Source: Amia ocellicauda
Lineage: Eukaryota; Chordata; Actinopteri; Amiiformes; Amiidae
Assembly (NCBI RefSeq): GCF_036373705.1
Contig: NC_089854.1
Coordinates: 29,446,725-29,510,724 of the forward strand
Direction of reading: 5' to 3'
DNA: 64,000 nt
The position numbers and the translations under genes are program-made. The stretch's first letter is position 1. The number at the start of each line of letters is the position of its first letter. The notes beneath the pieces are model-generated. The model did no database searches. It was not told the DNA's origin and was given only the letters and a program-made list of their open reading frames with translations. Positions 25,340 through 36,651 of this stretch are shown here, piece after piece.

Positions 25340-27189
25340 ATGGGGAACAGCAAAAGTGGAGCACTCTCAAAGGAAATTCTGGAAGATTTGAAGCTGAGCA
25401 CCAGATACACTGAGGAGGAGCTGAGTGCCTGGTACCAGTCCTTCCTGAAGGAATGTCCCAGTGGGAGGATCAGCAAGGAGCAATTTGAAGGTATTTATGC
25501 CAGCTTCTTCCCTGATGCGGATCCCAAGGAATATGCCCACCATGTCTTCAGAAGCTTTGATGCCAACAGTGATGGCACCTTAGACTTTAAGGAATATATC
25601 ATTGCACTGCACCTGACCTCATCCGGGAAAACTATGCAGAAACTGGAGTGGGCATTTGCTCTGTATGACGTTGATGCCAATGGGACCATCAGTAAAACCG
25701 AAGTCCTGGAAATTGTCAAGGTATACTTTTTTATTGGTTGTCTTTTGAGTTTGCTGGGATGGTTGTGACTTTCTCTCTGCTTATGAAAGTGTAATAGCAC
25801 TGAGTCTCCACTTGGCATATGGTATTATGCTATCCCTCATTATTGTGCAGATAGTTGAGTCTATTTTGAAAAGAGACATGGGTTCTACTTGGAAGGGAGA
25901 ATATGCACAATAAATGAAAATACATTAAATTACATTCAATCGCATTAGTGTGATTATATATAAAACACAGAATGCAGTAACAGAGTTAAATTTGTTCTCA
26001 TGAGACTTGAATTTACGTTTTTTTTGTTTTTTTTTTAATGTCCCTGACTACTAAAGGCTTGCTTGAATTTACACTCAGGTGAACCTACTTAACGTTTGCA
26101 TATCAGAAGACGAACTGAGTCCTAATATTATTCTCCTAATATAGAACATATCTTGAAATCCTTTCCACGATGCAAGAGGAAATTAAAATAAAGCAGATTA
26201 AAAGTGCCTGACATTGCTTAATTGGTTTATGATGATATGCAGTGACAAGATAAAGAGTTTTTAACTGTTGACTAATCAGGCTGCCTCTGTGCTTTTGTTT
26301 TCTTACAGGCCATATTTAAAATGATAAGCGAAGATGACCAAAAGACGCTTCCACAGGACGAGAGTACGCCAGAAAAGAGAACGGACAAAATCTGGGATTA
26401 CTTCGGCAAGAAAGAACAAGGTACGCCTGTTGCAACTGCTATGTTATCATAATACAGTCCACCCAAAAACATAGGGATGGGAATTCCATATCTCAACAAG
26501 TGTGTTGAAGAGTAAACACTGCTCTTCTCAATTAATCATGGACAGCAGTACATGTTGTCCTTTCCAGTGAAATGCCACAGCTGTAGCTTGGTAGGTCCAA
26601 ATCCATGTTTTGAAACATCAAATAAACAAAATAAATAATAATTTAAAAAGGTCAAAAGAAGTAAAACAATGGCCATTTTCTCAGAATTCGTTTTTTCAAC
26701 TTAAAAAAAATGGAAATAAACAATTAGTTGTGCATCTTATCTGGTTTAGATCTGGTCAAGCTTGTTTTTGTTGGAGACATTTTTAGTGCGAATGTCAGAC
26801 ACAGAACTATGAATCCTGACTGTTTTCATTTTCTGTTTTCTTAAGAAAAATATATTCAAAAGCAACCCATTCCACTATATCGCTGCTGGATACATTTATT
26901 TATTTATTCATTCAATAAAATAAGTATAGGTTTTGTGCCTGTTTATTTCATTATTGGAAGAGAATGTAAGCATCAGTCAATCTGAGTCCGTTACTGCACT
27001 AAGATATGTCCTCAACTGGTTTTGCACTCCATTTGTTAAAAATAATATAATTTTCCCCCCTCTTGTTTTTCAGATAAGCTTACAGAAGGGGAGTTTATTC
27101 AAGGGATCATGGAGAACAAGGAAATCCTCAGATTGATACAGTTCGAGCCACAAAAGGTCAAAGATAGGCTAAAGGAAAAGAATCAGTAG
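25340..27189 (+). CDS. rcvrn: Recoverin (3 exons)
   Basis: A myristoylated EF-hand calcium sensor of photoreceptors that inhibits rhodopsin kinase when calcium is high and so prolongs the light response. CDS exons are 25340-25720, 26309-26420 and 27074-27189, with junctions AAG|GTATAC, TTACAG|GCC, CAAG|GTACGC and TTTCAG|AT. The product is 202 aa, the usual recoverin length. The N-terminus MGNSKSG is an N-myristoylation signal. EF-hand 1 is disabled (KECPSGRISKE), with the conserved Cys39. EF-hand 2 has DANSDGTLDFKE at residues 74-85 and EF-hand 3 has DVDANGTISKTE at 110-121; both are intact loops. EF-hand 4 is degenerate (GKKEQDKLTEGE), as in recoverin. The Lys-rich tail ends KDRLKEKNQ. Fish carry several recoverin paralogues; which one this is cannot be told. 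It converges with glp2r. Confidence 0.96.
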
Positions 27190-27780
27190 TCACTGTAAAC
27201 ATCTTGCTGTTTTTCTTTCCTCTTCTTTTTTATTTTAAGTATTTCTGTTTTTTTCAAATGAAAGACTGTTCGAAACCTCACTGTTTACATCATTAGAAAT
27301 TCAGGACAACTGGTTCATTGTAAAACAAACCCACAAACATGGTCTGTAATTAGTTTCAAGTGAGTAATCCCTGTGTAACAATTAAATCCTCTTAATTCTG
27401 AAGGTCAGTTTAGACAAATCCCTGCTGTGGGCTGCAGGGTACAGGTATTAATCTAATGGCTTTCATTTAAACTACTTTTCAGCTTGGTACTATTTTAGTG
27501 CTTTTTATTACTTGTCAGTGAGGCAATGACATTTACAGTGATACAACCGGTTGTCCTTCTTTTGGCATGAAATAAGTAATTCAGGACAAAACTAAACATG
27601 ACCTAGCCTGATGTATTTGTTGACCTATTTTCTCTGGGGAAAAATAGTGGTACAGTAATATATTATCATTAGATAAGTATTATAGGCTTATGTGGATGAG
27701 TGAATTTATTTTTCTTCTCTGTCATTTTATTACTCATTTTGTGAGTGTGTAGCAAGGCACCATCAGATATAAACATATTT

Positions 27781-27828
27781 AATAAATGAAACATGTATAA
27801 TGCGATGTATTCAGGTTGTTTTAATAAA
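27781..27828 (+). terminator. rcvrn polyadenylation signals
   Basis: AATAAA occurs at 27781-27786 and again at 27823-27828, about 600 bp after the rcvrn stop. Either could end the transcript. Confidence 0.45.
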
Positions 27829-28751
27829 GAAAGAAAAAAAAGATCAGCTAAGGAAGAGTCTGCATAACCTTTGTTGGTCTTTCTTGGATCATATCAATAT
27901 AAAGACCAGCGTCATATTTCTGGAATTGTTTCTCTTCATGAGAACAGCTGGTTAGTTTAAACACATCAGAATCAGAATGGTCTCAAGAAATGTAACCCCT
28001 AACACCAGATACACGTATTCATATGGGTTAAATAATTTGAAAAGAAAGGGAAATAATTAGAAAATATTATTACAAATATTTCTGTGTAATAATGACATGC
28101 TTAGAATAAAAATGTGCATCAATTATGATAACGTGGCAAGCAAAAGCATCAAGAGAGGTCTACAGAGATCCAGAGGCACCGAGTGGGGTGATAAAAAAAC
28201 ACACCAATCTAATTACAGTTTACAAACATGACTGAATCAAAGCACAGCACTGGTCAGTCAAAGTTCTGGTAAAAAAGGCGCAGCATTTTGTGTAGACCTA
28301 TATAGTTAAAGTAAGGTGGAATTTAATTCAGCATGATTCTCGAATCAAATTGAGAATGATAATTAATTTTTAGTAAATACTTTGTAATTCCCTAATACCT
28401 CCTTAATGTTAGCAGCAAAGTAAAAACCTTTCTTCTGAAACAATTCTCTCTGAGAGTAGCTACTGTCAGTCATCCATAATAGTGATGTTCTTAGAGATAA
28501 CTAATGTTATCAGATGAAAAGCAAATTGATTGTGGATTAGGAATTTGTGAAATGAAAGGATTGGGTGAGTTGGTGTATTTGAGCCTGTTGTTTTGGTGAT
28601 GTCAGACTCCTGGGGTCTATTCTATGCAGACTGGCCAATCAGAGCTGTGACTCTGATAGCAGAATCTACATTGTGCCCAAATATATTACACTGATGCTGT
28701 CACAAGTGCTGCACAAAATGAATAATTAACTATACAACTACTCCTGGGAGA
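27829..28751. other. Intergenic, nothing recognised
   Basis: No coding sequence and no recognisable transposon seen between the rcvrn polyA signals and the CR1 fragment. Confidence 0.4.
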
Positions 28752-29165
28752 GGTATAAGAACATAAGGTTTACGAATGAGAGGAGGCCATTTGACCCATC
28801 GTGCTCATTTGGTGTCCATTAGTAACTAAGTGATCCAAGGATCCTATCCAGTCTATTTTAAAATGTTCCCAAATTTTCAGCTTCAACCACATCACTGGGG
28901 AGTTTGTTCCAGATTGTGACAACTCTCTGTGTAAAGAAGTGTCTCCTGTTTTCCGCATTGAATGCCTTGAAGCCCAATTTACATTTGTGTCCCCGGGTGC
29001 GTGTGTCCCTGCTGATCTGGAAAAGCTCCTCTGGTTTGATGTGGTCGATGCCTTTCATGATTTTGAAGACTTGAATCAAGTCCCCATGTAGTCTCCTCTG
29101 TTCCAGGGTGAAAAGGTTCAGTTCCCTCAGTTCCTCAGTAGGACTTTCCCTTCAGACCTGGAATA
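28752..29165 (-). mobile_element. CR1-type LINE fragment
   Basis: Read on the minus strand, 28858-29079 encodes the C-terminal end of a CR1-like reverse transcriptase: MIQVFKIMKGIDHIKPEELF, then FFTQRVVTIWNKLPSDVVEA. The 3' part runs to about 28752 with the widespread GAGAGGAGGCCATTTG tail motif. The 5' end is truncated near 29165. Confidence 0.8.
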
Positions 29166-29502
29166 AGTCTGGTTAGAATGATACTCACTCAGAGGGTTAA
29201 CATTTAATACAGAAAAGAGTCCTCAAACATGTACATTGATTAATATGGGCCTAATGGAAAGAGAGGAAAGGAATTATTTAATTGAGATGAGCATGTTTTC
29301 AGTGTTTATAAATGACTCTTCCATTAGATGAATCATTTCCTCCCACTGTTCTTCAGTTGCAAGTGTCTATCAGTCAGTGCTGTTCTATACCCTTCCAGAA
29401 AATACCATTGGAATAGTTGATTTTTTAATTTTGTGTCACACTAGTCTTAACTCATATCAATTATGCCTACCAGTAGTGGAGAATGTTGTACAGGAGAGGA
29501 CT

Positions 29503-29503
<1 letters not shown>

Positions 29504-29561
<58 letters not shown>

Positions 29562-30852
29562 TCTTGGCAGATGCCCTTATCCAGGGCTTACAACATAAGT
29601 GCAAACAAAGTGCAAAAATACAGTTAAGTACAAGGCATCAATAATTACAAATTCAATTTAGCTAAAACAGCAATTCAAAATAATACATTTTACAAATTCC
29701 AATTTTAAATTTACACAAGTATAGTAAGTGAGTTCCTACATCCTGGATGGTGAAAGCTAAGTGCTGTCAAGATGTAGGGTCACAGTCAAGGACTATGGGA
29801 AAGGGAGCAAGGAGGAAAACAATCAAGAACGCAAGAAGCATAATAAAACTGTGAAGTACTATCTAGCAGGGATAAAAGGACTAATATTACAAGTACTGTC
29901 GGAAAAGATGCGTCTTGAGTAAGCGCCGGAATGAGGTCAAGGACTCTGCTGTTTTGACTTCGGTGGGAAGGTCATTCCACCATTTAGGGGCCAGGGATGA
30001 GAAGGAGCAGCTCTGGAGGAAGGAGAGTGGAGAGGAGGCAGAGTTAGTCTTCTGCCACTGGAGGAGCGCAGTGGTCTGGAGGGGATGTATGGGGAGACGA
30101 GGGTCTGAAGTTAACTTGGTGCAGTGTGGTCGAGACAGCGGTAGGTGAGGGTCAATGTCTTGAACTGAATGCGTTCCGCTATCGGGAGCCAGTGGAGGGA
30201 GCGGAGCAGTGGAGTAGCGTGTGTGAATCGTGGCAGAGAGAATACCAGATGAGCCGCAGAGTTCTGGATGAGCTGGAGCGGCGGGTAGTAGATGCAGGCA
30301 GGCCGGCCAGGAGGGAGTTGCAGTAGTCCAGGCGGGAGAGGACCAGTGACTGGATGAGTAGCTGAGTCGAGTAGTCGGTGAGGAAGGGACGGATCTGGCG
30401 TATGTTGCTCAGGAAGAATCTGCAGGTGCGTGTCAGTGTGATGATGTGCTGGGTGTAGGAGAGCGCAGGATCGAGGATGACTCCTAGATTTTTTGTGGAA
30501 GAAGGAGAGAGTGTGGTGGATTCCAAGGGGATCGAGATGGGGAGGTCAGCAGAAGGTGAGGAAGAGAGGGGGAAAAACAGGAGATCCGATTTGGAGAGGT
30601 TGAGCTTGAGGTGGTACGAGTGCATCCAGGCGGAAATAGCAGACAAGCAGGAAGAGATGCGAGAGGGGATGAGAGGGTCAGAAGAGGGAAAAGACAGGAA
30701 GATCTGGGCATCATCACCGTAGAAGTGGTAGGAGAAACCATGGGACGTGATGAGGGGGCCCAGGGAGCGAGTGTAGAGAGGGAACAGGAGCGGGCTAGGG
30801 ACGGAGCCTTGGGGAACGCCTGTGAGGAGAGGTTGGGGGGTGGATGAGGATA
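29504..30852 (-). mobile_element. L2-like LINE, 5'-truncated, with reverse transcriptase remnant
   Basis: On the minus strand the reverse transcriptase is readable from about 30826 downward. GVPQGS is followed by YHFYGDDAQIF (about 30705-30730), ISAWMHSYHLKLNLSKSDLL, and then LGVILDPALSY and RLDYCNSLLAGLP (30179-30646). Frames change near 30650, so it is inactive. The 3' end carries the L2 tail (AAGGGCATCTGCCAAG) and ends in a (TTA)n tract at 29504-29560, as expected for L2. Confidence 0.85.
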
Positions 30853-33114
30853 TACCATACTGGGACTGTAATGGAAATTCAGATGTACATATCCTGTATT
30901 TCTGAAAAGCCTGCAGATCTGGCTTTTGGTGTAGTATTGTACTATTGTCTTGTCTGTGACAATGTTTGGATTTGGGATCTGACCATACACACTACAAATA
31001 CATAAGGCTGAAGATATAAATGCTTTCCTCACATCTGTCAGAAATCTGTCAGAGTTTAGTCAATTATGTGTGTAAAAATCATTGCTGCCACAGCCGTTCA
31101 CAGGAAAGATTTTTGCCTTGTTGCAAGTAGTTTACAATCAAGATTTTTATTGTAGAAAAAAACAATGTGTCAACTGTAATGGGCAGTAAAAATAATATAT
31201 GTTCCCATGTTTTCAAGGAATTAATGAGTCTCTTCTTTCTTTAACACTTTTTTGGGCATTCTTTCAACATCTTTCCATATGAAATCACTTCTCAAAGGAA
31301 AATAATGATTCATTGCTAAACAAAATCCTAAAACATATTGTGATTTATGATTAGTGTACATACATAAATGAAAAAATACATTAATTTATTAATATAATAC
31401 AATAATTCAGAGCAAACATTTTACTTCAGGAATCAGGTACCTATATGATCAGATTTAAATAATTTGCAGTGTTCTCAGGCTCTCACTCATAAATCATAAT
31501 CCATATAAGATTAATTGAAACAATGATCAACAGCTTGACATCAATTTGCTTGAAGGGAAAACACCATATTTGTTCTGAAATGGCTCCTTTTCACAAATAG
31601 ACTCAAATGATAAACTATACACATCCACATTTTTAACAAAATATTTATTCACAGTCAAACTAGAGTCTTTCACTATCTATTTGAATTGGAGAATGGGCAT
31701 TGTTTTCAGACTGTACAGCTCATTATGATGCATTTAAACATAAATACTGATACATAATAATGTAATACATACATATTTTAAACATGAACAGAAACATCTA
31801 GCAGGATTGTTTATTATGTTCTCCCCAAGACATTTGTAATATTTAAATATTTCAATGGGCTATACATTGACCTGCGGGTCCTGGGCAAAGCCATAGACTT
31901 GTATCTAATTGACCTGACCAAAACAGTGATGTAGGACAGCTACGTCATCACTTATTTACACTCTTCATCCTCACTTGCTCTACCTCATTTGCATTGGCGC
32001 CACACACGAAGTTTCATGCATTAGCTACAAATACAGGGCTTACATCTTTCTGGCACAAATTCCTTCTTAGCTCACATTACCCAATGCCTGTCCTGATTTC
32101 ACCTCTGTGTCCATATACCCACCTTCTTTGTGAGCAGCTCTCAGTCATTACTGCTTTTTTATTGGAAGAGGCTTTAAGGTCAGCCGTGTGTGGGATTTGG
32201 AGAAGAGTCGGGAAAGAAACAGTTTGCTGAGCTGAAGTATAAGCTGTACTGTGGCTGCAAGGAGAGAGCGCAATGATTAAAGAGATAGAGCCATGGAAAA
32301 ATGATTTCAAATGAAAATGTACATAGGGGTTGATTTTTCATACCACTGCCATGCAAACACTTTCAAGTGAAAATGTAACTGAGAGTCATTGATATGGATA
32401 CATCCCTTTTGATAAATGACATATTTACTGTGCCATATGGTTTATCCATTTGTGGTATGGCATATTTATTTTGCCATTGTTTTAATTTAATGTCTTCTTA
32501 TACATTAAGTGCTTGATACAAAAAGGGAAAATGGAGAAACTTAAGAGAATGCATTACTGTGCAGAGCAGATTTGAAAAAGTGACAGACCAGAATAGGTGG
32601 TAATTGTGTTTCATAAGTTAAAAACCTTCCTATTACACTCACAATTAATGTGGAACCAGTGTTTTTATCTCTTTCTCATACTTTCACAAGATGGCAGGAA
32701 AACAAAACTCTAAATTTGGTTTGAAAATTGTTGTTTGAATATTCTCTAGTATTCAGAACTGCAACAGGAACTGCAGCTGGATTGTAAAACAAGGTTAGGA
32801 AATCAAAAGACCATAGGCTAACAAAAATTGAAAACAATAATAACAAATTGATAGATTCACAGGTATGGTACAATATTTACATTATGAATAAAATACTCAG
32901 TCTATAAGTAGCAAACTTTCAGATCAGTAAATATGCTTTTTAGGCTTCTCTGTGTTACTTCTATAAATTAAACAAAACAAAAAAAGTATTATTTGATCAA
33001 AGATACCTTATTATATATGTGTGAAATAAATAACCTCCAAATGAATTCAATCATTATAATTCTACAATAACTGGTTGATATAAGTGTCTACATGGTGTTA
33101 AGAAATAAATAAGC
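30853..33114. other. Intergenic between L2 and glp2r 3' end
   Basis: AT-rich sequence without supported coding exons or recognised repeats. Confidence 0.4.
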
Positions 33115-33120
33115 TTTATT
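33115..33120 (-). terminator. Candidate glp2r polyadenylation signal
   Basis: AATAAA on the minus strand, about 245 bp after the glp2r stop codon. Other AT-rich candidates exist nearby. Confidence 0.4.
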
Positions 33121-33360
33121 TGGCTTAATTTGACATGTACCTGTAGCAAATATTTCCTCCGAACGCAGTGCATTTCTTAAGCAACATCATTATTCATCAG
33201 ATTGTTAATCAAAATGAAATTCTTGGACCAGTCTCCACTGTTTAAAAAGAAAGCTTTGCTGATGTCTGCACAGAATAGTCATGAGTCATTAATAAGCACC
33301 CATGGCAAGCTGTATTTACAAATATGAGGTTGCGGTTACATTCTTTGGGGGTGACATCCT

Positions 33361-36300
33361 TTAAGTCTCACTCTCTTCGAGTATTTCTTCTAATGTTTCT
33401 CCCAGGGTCCCCTCCCCTTCACTGCTAGATAGACTGCCCCTTGTGTAGTACTCCAAACCCACTGGTCTTTGACGCTGAAAGTCACCATTGGTCCTCATTG
33501 TCACCTGTAGGAGCTGCACATTGGAAGGTCTCTTGCCATCTCCATAAACCTCACTCTGGTCACCAAAGAGAGTGGGGCGCCGTTTGGAACAATTTCCAAT
33601 GTATTTGAAGTGCTTCCCTGGGATGCAGTCGGTGTATTGAAAGTGGTTTCTGAAGACAAAGAGCCGCCATCTCTTTTTCAGCTCTGCTTGAACCTGAAAA
33701 ACCAAAACATAAACCCATAACAATGCGATTCCATATTCAATTAAAGTTCATCTTGCCAGTGTGATGTCTGAACAAGAAATATTACCTTAATAAAAACAAG
33801 TAATGAGAACATTGCATCACCTTCATGTTTTCTAAAACTACTGCAATGATCAACAAGCAATGAGTCACCCTGTCACTGAGTTTACACATGATCAATGAGG
33901 AAGCCAACCTTTAATGCCGTATGCCAAAAACTTTATTTCGGTAGACAAGAAAAACAGGCTCTGTCACCAACCATCTGATGAAGTAATGTGCATAAATATT
34001 TACATGCTAAATTTTCTATGGCCATAACTTCCAGATGGTAAATGTGCCACAAAAAGAAATGTGCAAACAGCTTGTTGTGTCAGACAAGGAATGGATTTAG
34101 CTAATGAAATAAGATTATCCTGCTAATTCAATTCCAACTTAGGAGTCCCGCACAGGAAACTGGCAGGAGTGTTCATATTATGAAACGGTATTTGATCGAA
34201 GTGTTGCTCTCTGAAATGCCATTTAAGGGGAGGTTGTAGACCTTACAGTGTTCACACTTCTTTGACCTTGTAGAAAAACCCAAGTCCATTGGTGGGTGTA
34301 AGTGATTTTCTATGAAGTACAAAGCAGTTGTCTAAACAGTCTGCCTATTATTCCTATCAATTCCTGGTGTACTTTCCTCTGATGTACAATAATTTTTACC
34401 TTTGCAGTCAGTACCTTAACAGAATTTGAATCACTATATTTTCATATATAATTCAGTTGTCCACACTAGTTGTATCCAGTATTGTTTGAGATATATAGAT
34501 GCACAATTAAAACGTAGCTGCTTTCTATCGAGCACTACAATTCATGATCAAGCCAATACATATATACGTACAACCCTTTTGTTTAGTATACAGATACGTG
34601 AAACTCGGGTTGCATTCAAATTGAGCAGGGGAAACAATCCAAGACAACACAAGCAGGTTGAAGAGCATTACCTCTCCATTGGCAAAGCAGTATAACAAGG
34701 CAACCACAAAGCCCTGAAACAAGAAAGAAACCATATAGCATTACCATACTATCCTAAACTTAATCTTTAGGGTTAAATATCTAGACATCTGAGAAATAAA
34801 TGTGTATAGATATTTATAAAAATGAAAACATTGACTTGTTAAGATGTCCTTCTTAATATATTTTCAATTTATTTAGAAACCTTTTATGCTACACTTTCTT
34901 CATTTACACATTTTGCCTTGCACAGCTAGCATTAGCTAGACTGCAATCTGTTCTGCTTCTCACAATCGTAGTCCGGCACGGCTCAGAGTTCACATGCAGT
35001 TCTAGCACTGGGCACGAGAAAGGGTTTCTGAAAAAGCTTCTGGGGGTTTCCAATTCTATCTTCAAAATCATTTGTTTACAAGGCTGCATCAGAAGGGGAT
35101 CACTAAAGATACAGTCATAGCCTTAAGCTAGTCACAAGCTCCTACGATATGACTCTTGAATTGATACTAAAGTCATCCATTGCATAAGCTTGAATGCATT
35201 TATTTTTTCTTGGTTACAAATGACACTGTTTCCCAGCCCATACAAGCACACTAATCCAATAAAAACAGTTTACCTTCAATGAGAAAAGCAGACACATTTT
35301 ACCTGAAAGGAGCTTATTGTCAAGTTGATGAAATGTAGGATATATCTTGACCTTTCATCAATATACTCTGTGACAAATACGAACACAAACTCGTGGATTC
35401 CCAACAATGGAATCAACACCAGGGTAGCTCTGGCTAATCTGTTAATCCAAATAATGAACAAAAAATATATATATGTTTAAATACCATCATTTGAAAGATA
35501 TTTCAAGCACATCACCAAGGGCATAATTTTCTGAGAAATTTTGAATGCATGCATCTTGATTCAACAAATAATTACAGCACGTCAACTAATTGATTATTTT
35601 GCTGTGAAGGCCTAATTATATCTTGTTTGCTTTCTGAACTATAGACATATGAACTACTAGCAAATGATTAAAATGAAGGAGTGGACAGACTGGTTTTATG
35701 AAGAATGACTCACCTGTATTTGTAATCGTTAAACCGCATCTTTTCTGCTTTTAGCTTCGACAGCAGCAGTTTCAGGATTTTAATAAAGATGTACAAATTT
35801 ACCTGCAATGAAGAGCAGTTAGCATTTTGGTGATGACATTTCAAATCTATGTCTCATAGATCTTTGATGTTTGACAAGCAAATAAGGATCACAAGAAGCT
35901 TTTCAAGTGAAACATCTGTGAAGTCTACACTTTTCAAGTCACATTAAGCTTTCTGCACCATAACGGTCCATGTCAGCACCAACCTCCGTACTGATGAACT
36001 CAAAACCAGTGTCACATGACCCCCCATCCTCAATCCTCAATATTATCATTTTATCATTCCTCAAACTCTGCATTACTGCATCAGAGCACACCAGGAAGGT
36101 CAGACATGGTCTCTTCAATAGGGTTCAATTGCTGGAATGTGCGTTTTAACTTTAAAGTTGGTTGAAATGCTATCTTATATAGAACAGTGACTAAGTGAGC
36201 TTCAAATTCAAAAATTGAGCCAATAAACCAAAGATCCATATTAAAAACATTTTAATTGTCATGACTTTGAATATAATATACACTTATCTTAATGTTATGT

Positions 36301-36596
36301 TTACATAATTTGTATAAATAGCTAAAGCTTTTATATTGGTCTTACTCTCAATATCACTTACTGTAATGGAACATATAATTGGTCCTTTTATTATCCACCA
36401 TATCTTCCTGTTAGTATTTGTTCCCCAGCACCTTAAAGGAGAATAACATTGACTTTGGTTTTATTCCTAGCAAATGCCCTACACATTTGGTTTAAACATG
36501 TGAAAAATTGACACTACATAAGGTGCTGTGTCAAAACATGCATCTTCTATCCCTGTCTCTTGCTGGAAACCATGCAAAAGGTTACCTATGTGTTGC

Positions 36597-36651
<55 letters not shown>

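Noticed and set aside
29377..29598. ORF with poly-Leu
   Set aside because: It is translation of the TTA microsatellite at the L2 tail.
30484..31032. 182-codon minus-strand ORF
   Set aside because: It is mostly a wrong-frame reading of the L2 reverse transcriptase region.
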